Notes under the pieces: generated by a model
What the model was told of the DNA's origin: nothing
The model's input: only the letters and a program-made list of their open reading frames with translations
The model's database searches: none
Part shown: piece after piece, positions 52,120 through 60,664 of the stretch
Layout: every line of letters begins with the position of its first letter
How positions within the stretch are numbered: position 1 is the stretch's first letter
DNA from: JAITWT01 sp964439605
Lineage (GTDB): Bacteria; Pseudomonadota; Gammaproteobacteria; Burkholderiales; Burkholderiaceae_C
Length of the DNA stretch: 64,000 nucleotides
Assembly: GCA_964439605.1 (NCBI GenBank)
Contig: CAYTPC010000146.1
Coordinates: forward strand, 1-64,000
Direction of reading: 5' to 3'
Made by a program: the position numbers and the translations under genes

Positions 52120-54477
52120 TTAGAACTTGACGTTCATCCCCAGATAGAACGAACGCCCCATGCCCGGAACGGCAATGCCCCACGGAACGTTCAGCGACAT
52201 GGTGCTGCCCTGGCCGATATACGCGCCGCCGGTCGGCAGGTAGTAGTGCTTGTTGAACAGGTTTGCAACGCCGAAATCGAATCTCGCCTGCTTCCACGCG
52301 TAACTGGCGCGCAGATTGACGAGCATGTAGCCGGGCGTCTTGATTTCGTTGCGTACCGCCGAAATATCGGTCTTTCTTTTGACGCCGACGAGTTCGAGCG
52401 CATTGCTCCAGGTTGCGTACTCATGGGTCAGCGTCAACTTGGCGTTCAGCGGCATGGTGTTGTAGAGGCCATCGCCGGTGTCGCGGTTTTTGCCGTTGGT
52501 GTAGCTGACGAGACCCTTGAGGCCGAACTCGCCCACGCCGGTTTTTGCCAGCGGCATCTGGCCCGAGATGTCGACGCCATACAGCCGCGCCTTCTGGTTG
52601 GCGTACCGAAGACCCACGAAACGGTCGGTCGCGCAGCCGGCCGCGGAGGCGCACACTGCGTCGATGTAGTCGTTGATGCGGCTGTAGTAAGGCGTCACCT
52701 TGAGGCGGGTTGTGCCGTCGGCGCTATGCCAGTCGCCTGTCACGCTGAGGGTATTGGCGACTTCCGGTTTCAGGTTGGGGTTGCCGAGATAGCCATTGCC
52801 GTCACCGACGAAGTTGTTCATCGCCAGCGCCATGCCATTGGTCGACCAGGCGTAGCGCTCATAGAGATTCGGCGAGCGGGTCTTGCGCGCAAAACCGAAC
52901 TCGTAGCTGCTCGTCGCATCCGGCGTGTACCGTCCGAGCGCCGTGACATCCCAGTTGTTGTCGGCGCGGCGGCGATCCATGGAATTGAAAGCATCGAGCG
53001 TGCCCACCGAACTGGCTGCGTACGTGGGCATGTTGCTGTAGCCATGTACCGGGCCGGTATCCGAGGTCACCCGCTCGAAGCGCGCGCCAACCAGCGAAAG
53101 CCAGTTTTGCGCCCAGTTGGCTTCCCATTCGGCGAACGCGCCGGTCCGATCCCGCTTGCCATTGTTGATGTTGAGGAAAGTCAGTGGCGCCATGCCGCTC
53201 TGACAGTTGCCGACGCCGCAATTAGGCGATGGCGGCCATGTGTCATCGAGGCGGTAACGCAAGTACTCGCCGCCGACGCGCAGCAAATCCCGGTCCGCGA
53301 GGTTGATGTTGGCTTTGACGGAGGCGCCCGTCGTTTTGCCATGCGTGTTCATGGGCATGCCCATCGTGGTGTAGGTCACCCCGGGCGTGGTCAAGGATGC
53401 CACGGTGCCAAAGACGTATCGCCTGTCGGGGCCGAAGTCCATGTAATGGTCCACCGTCTCGCGATAGGCGCGCGCCTCGAATTCGCCCCAGTTGAAAGCC
53501 CCGAGATAGCGCAGATTGAAACGGCGCGCCGTGTTGCCCAGCATGTCCATGTGCTGATTCGGATACAGCTCGTAGGGGATGTCCTGGTAGTTGTAACGCG
53601 CTTCGATCAGGTGGTTGTCGGCGCGAAAGGCGAGACCGAGCGCGTGGTTGCGCGTCTGGTAGGCGCTCGATCCGACTTCGTCCAAAGGCAGTGTATGCCC
53701 CGGACGGGCGGTTTCCATCGTGGTCTTGAAGTCGCCGCCGGCCTTGTAATTTCCGGACTTGGCATAGGAGCCGGTGTAGTTCAGGCTGAACATTTCGTTC
53801 GCGAAAGTCGCCGCCGCGTTGACGCCGCGCGCGTCGCCGTTGCTGCGATAGAAGCCGCCCAGTTCTCCCTCCTTGAGCAGGCCCTCGCCGGGGCGGGCGA
53901 ACTTGGGCGCGACCGATCCGGCAATGATGCTGCCGCCGATGCTGTCGCCGCCAACGCTGACGGGCGCGATATTGCTGTGAACCTTCAAGAATCCGACCTC
54001 GCTCGGCGCCAGATAGGACAGCGGCGGATTCATGTGATTCGGGCAGGACGAGGTCAAATCCATGCCATCGACCTTGATGCGCAGCCGGTCATCGGCCAGG
54101 CCCTGAATCACGGGCAGGCTCGAAACGCCGCCGGCCCCGCGCAAACTGACGCCCGGGGTGTCGGCGAGCAGCGATGCCGTGTCGCTGGTGGCCGAGCGCA
54201 TGCCTTCGATGTGGCTGCGGTCGACGGTTGTCGCCGCCGGCGTTGGCGCCGTATCGGTCACGGTGATCGTCGGCAGCGTGGCTTCCCGGGGGGGCGGGGG
54301 ATGGTTGTCGTTGCCATCGGCGTGAGCCGGTAATACGGCGGCTCCGAATGCCATCGCGATGAGCATGGACAGCCGATGGAGACGGGGCTGGAAAATCGTT
54401 GATGACGTTGATGAATCAGCATGCGCAAGCTGGGGCATGACAGCGCGCCCGCGCCCGCGTGATGAAAATGTGGACAT
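52120..54477 (-). CDS. TonB-dependent outer-membrane receptor, probable copper importer (OprC-like)
   Basis: A 785-residue receptor: signal peptide to about residue 53 (AHA-DGNDNH), TonB box-like segment ATLPTITVTD, plug domain to about 190, then a 22-strand barrel ending in the outer-membrane signature SFYLGMNVKF with terminal Phe. The plug carries C145-P-N-H-M149 (CxxxM) and the barrel D-H344-Y-M346 (HxM). CxxxM plus HxM is the copper site described for Pseudomonas OprC. The plug context DGMDLTSSCPNHMNPPLSYL fits copper receptors of this type. ATG 54477 follows AAGGAAG. Two DUF2946 genes lie just upstream on the same strand. I infer copper uptake; another soft metal or a metallophore is possible. 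Confidence 0.85.
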   Translation of the reverse strand: MSTFSSRGRGRAVMPQLAHADSSTSSTIFQPRLHRLSMLIAMAFGAAVLPAHADGNDNHPPPPREATLPTITVTDTAPTPAATTVDRSHIEGMRSATSDTASLLADTPGVSLRGAGGVSSLPVIQGLADDRLRIKVDGMDLTSSCPNHMNPPLSYLAPSEVGFLKVHSNIAPVSVGGDSIGGSIIAGSVAPKFARPGEGLLKEGELGGFYRSNGDARGVNAAATFANEMFSLNYTGSYAKSGNYKAGGDFKTTMETARPGHTLPLDEVGSSAYQTRNHALGLAFRADNHLIEARYNYQDIPYELYPNQHMDMLGNTARRFNLRYLGAFNWGEFEARAYRETVDHYMDFGPDRRYVFGTVASLTTPGVTYTTMGMPMNTHGKTTGASVKANINLADRDLLRVGGEYLRYRLDDTWPPSPNCGVGNCQSGMAPLTFLNINNGKRDRTGAFAEWEANWAQNWLSLVGARFERVTSDTGPVHGYSNMPTYAASSVGTLDAFNSMDRRRADNNWDVTALGRYTPDATSSYEFGFARKTRSPNLYERYAWSTNGMALAMNNFVGDGNGYLGNPNLKPEVANTLSVTGDWHSADGTTRLKVTPYYSRINDYIDAVCASAAGCATDRFVGLRYANQKARLYGVDISGQMPLAKTGVGEFGLKGLVSYTNGKNRDTGDGLYNTMPLNAKLTLTHEYATWSNALELVGVKRKTDISAVRNEIKTPGYMLVNLRASYAWKQARFDFGVANLFNKHYYLPTGGAYIGQGSTMSLNVPWGIAVPGMGRSFYLGMNVKF

Positions 54478-54555
54478 TGATGGTCTTCCTTGAACTTCAA
54501 TTGCAAAAACCAACGCCGCTGCGGCAAGGCCGCGAAACGGTGCGTTGAAAAAATC

Positions 54556-54945
54556 TCAGCTTTGCAAGGAAGCCGCCGGCGGCCCGCGTGGCGAGGCGGT
54601 CGAAACGGAAGGTTTTCCGCTGACGCGCGTGGGTTTGGCGGCAAGGGTCTCGGCAACGAACGGCGTTGGCGCCGGTATGGCCATGCCAACGCCGGGGACT
54701 GCGGGGCTGTGGGCGGCCAGGAAACAGTAGCCGCATTTTTCCATCGACTGCGGCAGGCCATCCGGTGCGCCGGGCGTCGCCGGATGGGAAGACTCAATTT
54801 GTCCCATTGCCGACGAGCAGATGATGTCGACGGACCCTGCGGCACGGGCAGCATGGATTTGCGAGATGACCGGCATCACGCAGACGAGCCATATCGCCAG
54901 CATGGCGAGCCAGGCGATTCGGCGTTGGAGTCGTGGACGGATCAT
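54556..54945 (-). CDS. DUF2946-like secreted Cys-rich protein, copy 1
   Basis: A 129-residue protein with an N-terminal signal or anchor (RIAWLAMLAIWLVCVMPVISQ), then IICSSAMGQ and EKCGYCFLAAHSP, the cysteine/histidine pattern seen in DUF2946 proteins, and a Pro-rich tail. DUF2946 proteins lie next to copper receptors and copper resistance genes in many proteobacteria but have no defined activity; a periplasmic copper-binding role is plausible. It ends 78 bases before the receptor gene start, on the same strand. The ribosome site is weak. Confidence 0.72.
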   Translation of the reverse strand: MIRPRLQRRIAWLAMLAIWLVCVMPVISQIHAARAAGSVDIICSSAMGQIESSHPATPGAPDGLPQSMEKCGYCFLAAHSPAVPGVGMAIPAPTPFVAETLAAKPTRVSGKPSVSTASPRGPPAASLQS

Positions 54946-55135
54946 GAGCGATTACTTACCTTGGTGCTGCCGGATACGGCCGGTTCCTTTCATGCGCGCG
55001 AACTTGCCGCGTTTGCCGCGTCGTGCCAGCCATCACGCGCTGGAAGGTGTCAGATGGAGTGGTTTGCTTGTGGCGACAGCCGGACGTGGCAACCCATAGG
55101 CGACACGCCCGCAGCGGCGAAATCAGCGAACCGGA

Positions 55136-55492
55136 TCAGGCCAGGGATGGAGGCCCGCGCGCGGGCAGCGGGGCGCCCACGAGCGCGGTGACGTGCGCCG
55201 CGATGATGGGCGCAAGCGCGAGCGCCAAGGGCGCGGGCGCTGGCATATCCGCGATCGCCACTGGCGGCGGTGCGGCGGCCAGAAGACACATCGAGCAGTC
55301 CAGGCTGTGCTGGTCCGTCTGCGCGGGCTGGCCATCGTCGGTGAAGATGACTTTGACGGAGCTTCCGGTGGAGCACACCACTTCCATCGTTTTGGGGTGG
55401 ACGATGGGTGATATGCCCGCGACGCCCAGCACCCAGAGGAACCACGCCAAAACCAGGCGGGTCAGTATGGGGGACGTGCGAAGCCAGTGCAT
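55136..55492 (-). CDS. DUF2946-like secreted Cys-rich protein, copy 2
   Basis: A 118-residue protein starting at ATG 55492 (MHWLRTSPILTRLVLAWFLWVLG); the frame reaches further back to 55564. A signal anchor is followed by MEVVCSTGSSVKVIFTDDG and HSLDCSMCLLA, the full DUF2946 pattern (VC...CxxC). The tail is Ala/Pro-rich and hydrophobic. Together with copy 1 and the receptor it forms a three-gene cassette. The 190 bases between the two copies hold no gene I can support. Confidence 0.75.
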   Translation of the reverse strand: MHWLRTSPILTRLVLAWFLWVLGVAGISPIVHPKTMEVVCSTGSSVKVIFTDDGQPAQTDQHSLDCSMCLLAAAPPPVAIADMPAPAPLALALAPIIAAHVTALVGAPLPARGPPSLA

Positions 55493-55571
55493 CCAAACAT
55501 TATCGGCCGAAACCCTTGGATTACGGCTGCTGCGCCTTGCGCGTACGGATGTCTTTTTCAACAAAGGATGA

Positions 55572-56864
55572 TCAATCCGGCCTTTGCATCCTGCATGCCG
55601 TCGTCATCTCGGCCTTCTTTGCCGAAAGGGTCTTGATCACGCGAAAACCGTAGTCCGAGCCCTCGACGCCGAAACGCACGCCGGGCGCCCCTTGCCGCTG
55701 CATCAGGCCCACCACCAGCGGCTGCTGGAACTGATGATCGGCCGCGCGCATCCAGCCGTGCTGTCCGGCCAGGCGAACGTCCGCACGCTCCAGCGCCCGC
55801 GCCAGCGCGACCGCTTCGGTGCCGCCGGCGCGCTCGATTGCCTGCGCCAGCGCCTCGATCATGAGCTGCATGCGCAAATGCACGTAGTCGTCGGCCGGAT
55901 TCGGAAAGCGTTCGCGGAAAGACCGGTAGAACGACTCGGCTTCGGCGGTCTGCACGTTGGGCAGCCAATCGGCGACCGCGATCACGCGGCCGATGCCCGC
56001 GTCGCCTATTGCCGCCGGAGCGCCTAGCGCGTTGCCGTAGAAGGTGTAGAACTTGCACCGGTGGCCCGCATCGTGCAAGGCTTTGATCAGCAGCGTGAGA
56101 TCGTTGCCCCAGTTGCCCGTGACCACGGCTTGCGCGCCGCTGGCGGCAATCTTGGCGGCATAGGGCGCGAAATCCTTGACCCGGCCCAGCGGGTGCAATT
56201 CGTCGCCAACGATGCGGATATCCGGACGCAACAGCGCCAACTGGCGGCGCGATTCGCGCAGCACCGATTGGCCAAAGCTGTAGTCCTGCCCGATCAGGTA
56301 CACGCGCTTGACGGCCGCATCGTCGCGCAACACCGACATCAGCGCGTTCACGCGCATGCCGGCGTGCGCGTCGAAGCGGAAATGCCAGAAGCTGCACCGT
56401 TCGTTGGTCAGCGCCGGATCAATCGCCGAGTAGTTCAGGAAAATGACCTGTCGCGCGGGATCTCGCGCGTTGTTCTTCTCAATGGTGTCGATCAGCGCGG
56501 CTGCCGTGGCTGAAGAGTTGCCTTGCATCACGACGCGCGTGCCTTTGTCGATCGCGGCACGCAAGGCCGACAGCGCCGCCTCGTTCTGGCCTTCGCTGTC
56601 GTAGGTATCCAGGCGCAAGGGCCGCGCACCGCCCGGCATCGGAATACCGCCGCGCGCATTGACGCGCTCCGTGGCCCAGAGGATGTTGTGCAGCACCGCT
56701 TTGCCGGTATTGGCGAAAGGCCCGCTCATACTTTCGATCAACGCAATACGGATCGGCTCGGCGGTTTCTTGCCCCCGCGAGGGCGAAGGCGTAAAGGCGC
56801 AAGCACATAGAGCCGCCGCGCTCCATTTCAAGGTTTGGCGGCGCGAAATATCTGTTGTTTTCAT
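55572..56864 (-). CDS. Orphan LivK-like periplasmic binding protein with Tat signal
   Basis: A 430-residue type-1 periplasmic binding protein. The N-terminus SRRQTLKWSAAALCACAF has the twin-arginine motif and a short hydrophobic stretch, so export is likely by Tat, not Sec. The mature part opens IRIALIESMSGPFANTGKAV, and two lobes follow. It is only distantly like the six array proteins and no permease or ATPase lies nearby. It may be a sensor-type or cofactor-handling binding protein. ATG 56864 is chosen over the longer frame to 56981, which would overlap the Hsp20 gene. Gene tatABC is about 3 kb away, which is probably coincidence. Confidence 0.85.
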   Translation of the reverse strand: MKTTDISRRQTLKWSAAALCACAFTPSPSRGQETAEPIRIALIESMSGPFANTGKAVLHNILWATERVNARGGIPMPGGARPLRLDTYDSEGQNEAALSALRAAIDKGTRVVMQGNSSATAAALIDTIEKNNARDPARQVIFLNYSAIDPALTNERCSFWHFRFDAHAGMRVNALMSVLRDDAAVKRVYLIGQDYSFGQSVLRESRRQLALLRPDIRIVGDELHPLGRVKDFAPYAAKIAASGAQAVVTGNWGNDLTLLIKALHDAGHRCKFYTFYGNALGAPAAIGDAGIGRVIAVADWLPNVQTAEAESFYRSFRERFPNPADDYVHLRMQLMIEALAQAIERAGGTEAVALARALERADVRLAGQHGWMRAADHQFQQPLVVGLMQRQGAPGVRFGVEGSDYGFRVIKTLSAKKAEMTTACRMQRPD

Positions 56865-56992
56865 TCTCTTGAAACCCCGGCATGCACACCCAAGATGGGA
56901 AAGCATGCGGCATCCGAAATAGAAGCCGCGTAGTGTAGTAACGGGTACGCCACCGAAAACACCACCCAAATCAATTGTCAAGGAGTTTCACC

Positions 56993-57367
56993 ATGTTCTT
57001 CGCACCAACTGTTGACGCCTACACCTGCTCCCCGCGCGCGTGGGACCGTCATTTCGAGCGCTTCGTCAAGGACGCGCTCACGCGGCCCGCGCAGCGTTCG
57101 CTTCAGATCCAGCAGGACGACAAGAACTGGACGCTTTCGCTCGACGTGCCCGGCCTGGCACGGGAAGACCTGAATGTCTCGATCGAGGGCGCCGTGGTGC
57201 GCATCGAAAGCAAGGCCGAGGCCAAGCGCCAGGTGCGCGTCGCTTATGAATTGCCGCTCGAAATCGATGCTGCCGCCAGCCAGGCCAAGCTCGAAAACGG
57301 CGTGCTCGAACTCAAGCTCGCCAAAAAACTGCCCGAAAGCAAGGTGCGCGTACTGGCCGTCCAGTAA
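56993..57367 (+). CDS. Small Hsp20/alpha-crystallin family protein
   Basis: A 124-residue protein with an alpha-crystallin domain from about residue 35: WTLSLDVPGLAREDLNVSIEGAVVRIESK (landmark only) and the closing KLENGVLELKLAKK. Members hold unfolding proteins without ATP. The short C-terminus ESKVRVLAVQ lacks a clear IxI anchor, and the N-terminal arm is short, so large oligomers may not form. ATG 56993 follows a strong AAGGAG; the frame start at 56975 does not. It faces the orphan binding protein and lies 73 bases before hisF. Confidence 0.88.
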   Translation: MFFAPTVDAYTCSPRAWDRHFERFVKDALTRPAQRSLQIQQDDKNWTLSLDVPGLAREDLNVSIEGAVVRIESKAEAKRQVRVAYELPLEIDAAASQAKLENGVLELKLAKKLPESKVRVLAVQ

Positions 57368-57440
57368 GCAGAGCCGGCAAGAAGGTCTTGGTTCCGGCGG
57401 CCCGTCCGGGCGATGGCCACGAACAGGTAAGCTACGGGCC

Positions 57441-58241
57441 ATGCTTGCCAAACGTATCATTCCTTGCCTGGACGTCACCGGTGGCCGCGTGGTCAAGGGC
57501 GTCAATTTCGTGGAGCTGCGCGATGCGGGCGATCCGGTCGAGATCGCCGCGCGCTACAACGCACAGGGCGCCGATGAGCTGACCTTTCTGGACATCACCG
57601 CCACCAGCGACGGCCGCGACCTGATCCTGCCGATCATCGAGGCCGTGGCCTCGCAAGTGTTCATCCCGCTGACGGTCGGCGGCGGCGTGCGCACGGTCGA
57701 TGACGTGCGGCGCCTGCTCAATGCCGGCGCCGACAAGGTCAGCTTCAACTCGGCCGCGATCGCCAATCCGCAGGTCATCTCCGATGCATCGGCCAAGTAT
57801 GGCGCCCAGTGCATCGTGGTGGCGATCGACGCGAAGCGCCGTACTTCCGACGATGCCGCGCGCCCCGGTCCCGACGGGGCGGCTATCGGCCCAGGCTGGG
57901 ATGTTTATAGCCATGGCGGCCGCAAAAACACCGGCTTGGACGCGCTGCGCTGGGCGCGGGAGATGGTGCGGCGCGGCGCCGGGGAGATTTTGTTGACCAG
58001 TATGGACCGTGACGGCACCAGGATGGGCTTCGACCTCGAACTTACCCGCGCTGTCAGCGACGCAGTCAGCGTGCCGGTGATCGCCTCGGGCGGCGTGGGC
58101 ACGCTCGAACACCTGGCCGATGGCATTCAACTGGGCGGCGCCGATGCGGTGCTGGCCGCGAGCATTTTTCACTACGGCGAATTCACCGTTGGGCAAGCCA
58201 AGGCACTCATGGCTGCGCGCGGTATTCCCGTGCGGCTTTGA
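57441..58241 (+). CDS. hisF: Imidazole glycerol phosphate synthase cyclase subunit
   Basis: A 266-residue TIM barrel that closes the imidazole ring in histidine synthesis, using ammonia from HisH. The catalytic Asp residues are in RIIPCLDV near the N-terminus and in VAIDAKRR, and the phosphate loops are VGGGVRTVDD and ASGGVGTLEHL. ATG 57441 gives MLAKRIIPCLDV. hisH and hisA are not in the window; hisI follows after 21 bases. Confidence 0.97.
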   Translation: MLAKRIIPCLDVTGGRVVKGVNFVELRDAGDPVEIAARYNAQGADELTFLDITATSDGRDLILPIIEAVASQVFIPLTVGGGVRTVDDVRRLLNAGADKVSFNSAAIANPQVISDASAKYGAQCIVVAIDAKRRTSDDAARPGPDGAAIGPGWDVYSHGGRKNTGLDALRWAREMVRRGAGEILLTSMDRDGTRMGFDLELTRAVSDAVSVPVIASGGVGTLEHLADGIQLGGADAVLAASIFHYGEFTVGQAKALMAARGIPVRL

Positions 58242-58262
58242 TCGATTGCGGACAATCCGGAC

Positions 58263-58664
58263 ATGGACTGGCTCGATGAAGTGAAGTGGGACCCCAATGG
58301 CCTCGTACCGGTGATCGCGCAGGAGCGCAGCACGGGCGATGTGCTGATGTTCGCCTGGATGAACCGCCAGGCGCTGATTGAAACCGCCCGGAGCGGGCGT
58401 GCCCACTACTACAGCCGCTCGCGCGGGGCGCTCTGGGCCAAGGGCGAGGAATCCGGCCACTGGCAAGAGGTCCACGAAATGCGCCTTGATTGCGACAACG
58501 ATGTGATCCTGCTCAAAATCACACAGCATGGGCATGATCCGTCAATCGCCTGTCATACTGGGCGCCATAGTTGCTTTTTCCAGGTGTTCATTGACGGTCG
58601 CTGGGTCAGCGACAGGCCGGTTCTCAAGGATCCGGCCGTGATCTACGATGAGTCGAAATCATGA
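58263..58664 (+). CDS. hisI: Phosphoribosyl-AMP cyclohydrolase
   Basis: A 133-residue enzyme for the third step of histidine synthesis. The zinc and magnesium ligands are in RLDCDNDVILLK (Asp, Cys, Asp) and in HTGRHSCFF (His, Cys). The substrate motif SRSRGALWAKGEESGHWQ is present. It is separate from hisE, overlapping it by four bases (ATGA). Confidence 0.97.
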   Translation: MDWLDEVKWDPNGLVPVIAQERSTGDVLMFAWMNRQALIETARSGRAHYYSRSRGALWAKGEESGHWQEVHEMRLDCDNDVILLKITQHGHDPSIACHTGRHSCFFQVFIDGRWVSDRPVLKDPAVIYDESKS

Positions 58665-59029
58665 ATAGCACCGATATCCTGGATCGCCTTGCGGCCGTGA
58701 TCGAAAGCCGTTTGCCTGGGCGCGGCGGCGACCCCGAAAAGAGCTACGTCGCCCGTTTGCTGCACAAAGGGCCCGATGCCTTCCTCAAGAAGGTAGGCGA
58801 AGAGGCGACCGAATTCGTGATGGCGGCCAAGGACGCCGACCATGGCGCGGATACCCGCAAGGTCGTCAGCGAAGCGGCCGACCTGTGGTTTCACTGCATG
58901 GTCGCATTGGCTCACTACGGCCTGTCGCCACGCGAGGTGATCGCCGAACTCCAGCGTCGTGAAGGCATGAGCGGGATCGAGGAAAAGGCGTCGCGCAAGG
59001 CAAAAGAGCGCGAAACCTCCGGTGATTGA
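58661..59029 (+). CDS. hisE: Phosphoribosyl-ATP pyrophosphatase
   Basis: A 122-residue all-helical MazG-like enzyme for the second step of histidine synthesis. The metal-binding helix KKVGEEATEFVMAAKD and the EAADLWFHCMVAL segment are characteristic. The start overlaps hisI. The C-terminal REGMSGIEEKASRKAKER is the usual basic end. Confidence 0.96.
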   Translation: MNSTDILDRLAAVIESRLPGRGGDPEKSYVARLLHKGPDAFLKKVGEEATEFVMAAKDADHGADTRKVVSEAADLWFHCMVALAHYGLSPREVIAELQRREGMSGIEEKASRKAKERETSGD

Positions 59030-59074
59030 CGCGAGGATGACGTGAGGAGCCTGCCGCACTCAGGAGAAACCGAT

Positions 59075-59461
59075 ATGACCGATGAAATCTCTTCCGATGC
59101 AGCCGAGTCGATCAGAATCTGGGGCTGGGTCAGCTACATCATTCATCTGATCGTGGCCGTGGCGGTCGTGCTGCCTGGTGTGCAGGCTTCGATTGGGCTG
59201 CTTTTGGTCGCGCTGGTGGTCGATCTGGTCAAACGCGGGGACGCCGTCGGCACTTGGCAGGCTTCGCATTACAGTTGGCGCATCCGCAGCGTTCTTTGGG
59301 CCGGCGCACTGTACGTGCTGACGATCTGGTTGTGGCTGCTGTTTTTCGTACCCGGCTGGATTGCCTGGGCCCTGATCTCACTGTGGTTTCTCTACCGCAT
59401 CGTCAAGGGGATGGTGCGGATGAATGCCGGTCAACCAATGGAGCCTATGGATGTCGTCTGA
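59075..59461 (+). CDS. DUF4870-like membrane protein
   Basis: A 128-residue protein with about three membrane spans, including a long one at about 70-115 (YVLTIWLWLLFFVPGWIAWALISLWFLYRIV as landmark). The pattern RIWGWVSYIIHLI and WQASHYSWRIRSVLW matches DUF4870-type proteins of unknown function. ATG 59075 has a good AGGAG eight bases upstream. It sits between hisE and the HIT gene, overlapping the latter by 11 bases. Confidence 0.8.
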   Translation: MTDEISSDAAESIRIWGWVSYIIHLIVAVAVVLPGVQASIGLLLVALVVDLVKRGDAVGTWQASHYSWRIRSVLWAGALYVLTIWLWLLFFVPGWIAWALISLWFLYRIVKGMVRMNAGQPMEPMDVV

Positions 59462-59819
59462 ATCCGAATGCATTTTCTGCAAAATCATCGAAGGCAAGAT
59501 TCCTTCGCGCAAGGTCTATGAAGACGAGGAAATCTTCGGTTTCCACGATATCGCGCCATGGGCGCCGGTTCATTTCATGCTTGTGCCCAAGCGCCACATC
59601 CCTTCGATGGCGCAACTCACACAGCAGGATGCCGCGTTGATGGGGCGGATCATGACCTTGGCGCCTCAACTGGCCCTGGAGAACGGGTGTAAGCCGTATC
59701 CCGAGGGGGGCTTTCGCGTCGTGGTCAATACGGGCAAGGATGGCGGACAGGAAGTTCACCATCTCCATGTGCACGTCATGGGCGGCGCGCCCCTGGGTGC
59801 GCGGATAAGCAGGCTCTAA
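59451..59819 (+). CDS. HIT-family purine nucleoside phosphoramidase (HinT-like)
   Basis: A 122-residue protein with CIFCKIIEGKIPSRKVYED at the start and the histidine triad HHLHVHVMGG near the end. HinT enzymes cleave P-N bonds in AMP-amine conjugates such as lysyl-AMP. The start lies inside the end of the DUF4870 gene (11-base overlap), with GGAGCC as its ribosome site in that gene. The stop lies in a hairpin (59809-59827). Confidence 0.93.
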   Translation: MSSESECIFCKIIEGKIPSRKVYEDEEIFGFHDIAPWAPVHFMLVPKRHIPSMAQLTQQDAALMGRIMTLAPQLALENGCKPYPEGGFRVVVNTGKDGGQEVHHLHVHVMGGAPLGARISRL

Positions 59820-59827
59820 GAGCCTGC
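59809..59827 (+). other. Hairpin over the HIT gene stop codon
   Basis: GCAGGCTCT and AGAGCCTGC form a 9-bp inverted repeat around one base (in practice an 8-bp stem with a three-base loop), enclosing the HIT gene stop. No T-run follows, so it is not a typical terminator; it may slow decay or reduce read-through into tatA. Confidence 0.4.
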
Positions 59828-59866
59828 AGCGACTAAAATCGAAACAGTTTCGCAGGAGTTATCCCC

Positions 59867-60109
59867 ATGGGTTCCTTTTCCATCTGGCACTGGCTGATCG
59901 TGCTGTTGATCGTGGTGATGGTGTTTGGCACGCGCAAGCTCAAGAACATGGGGTCCGACCTGGGTGCCGCGGTCAAGGGCTTCAAAGACGGCATGCGCGA
60001 TGGCGCCGCCGAAGCGCCGGCCTCGCCAGATTCCCCGCCGCAAGTGACGAACAGCCAGACGGCTGCCGACCAGACCACGATCGACGTCCAAGCGCGTCAG
60101 AAGTCCTGA
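59867..60109 (+). CDS. tatA: Sec-independent translocase component TatA
   Basis: An 80-residue protein with an N-terminal membrane helix (HWLIVLLIVVMVFGTRKL), the FG hinge and the amphipathic helix LGAAVKGFKDGMRD, then an acidic disordered tail. TatA oligomers form the passage for folded proteins in the twin-arginine pathway. ATG 59867 follows CAGGAG. It is 12 bases before tatB. Confidence 0.96.
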   Translation: MGSFSIWHWLIVLLIVVMVFGTRKLKNMGSDLGAAVKGFKDGMRDGAAEAPASPDSPPQVTNSQTAADQTTIDVQARQKS

Positions 60110-60121
60110 CGCCGGTTTGCC

Positions 60122-60589
60122 GTGATTGACCTCGGCATCTCCAAGATGGCGTTGATCGGTGCCGTGGCGTTGATCGTCATCGGTCCCGAAAAGCTGCCGC
60201 GCGTGGCGCGCACCGTCGGCACCCTGCTGGGCAAGGCGCAGCGCTACGTGAACGACGTCAAGGCCGAGGTCAACCGTTCGATGGAGCTCGATGAGTTGCG
60301 CAAGGTGCGCGACAGCGTCGAGACTGCCGTTCGCGACGTGGAGCGCGATTTTCAGAGCAGCGCCAAAGAGGTCGAGCAGGCATTGTCCGGCGACAGCGGC
60401 GGAGATCGCGTCCTGTCGCCGGTGACCGAGCCGGCCCCGGTTTACCCGCAATACCGGCATCCGCGCAAGAACTGGCGGCTCAAGCAAGGCGCGGTGCCCC
60501 AGTGGTACAAGGCGCGCAATGGGGTGCGCACCAGGGCACTGTCCGGCGCGGCCCGGGTTGCGCGCCATCGCCCCCGGAAATTCAATTAA
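60122..60589 (+). CDS. tatB: Sec-independent translocase component TatB
   Basis: A 155-residue protein with GTG start (60122). The N-terminal MIDLGISKMALIGAVALIVI helix with GPEKLPR hinge is typical TatB, followed by a long amphipathic helix. The C-terminal part ends in a basic stretch (KNWRLKQGAVPQWYKAR) that is conserved in the order. TatB with TatC binds twin-arginine signal peptides, including probably that of the orphan binding protein at 55.6-56.9 kb. Confidence 0.95.
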   Translation: MIDLGISKMALIGAVALIVIGPEKLPRVARTVGTLLGKAQRYVNDVKAEVNRSMELDELRKVRDSVETAVRDVERDFQSSAKEVEQALSGDSGGDRVLSPVTEPAPVYPQYRHPRKNWRLKQGAVPQWYKARNGVRTRALSGAARVARHRPRKFN

Positions 60590-60664
60590 TTCAATTAGCG
60601 CACAGGTACAGGATTCGCGGCGCGGCACGCAGGTTTTAGGGCAAGCGTGCGGCGCCTACTCTTC

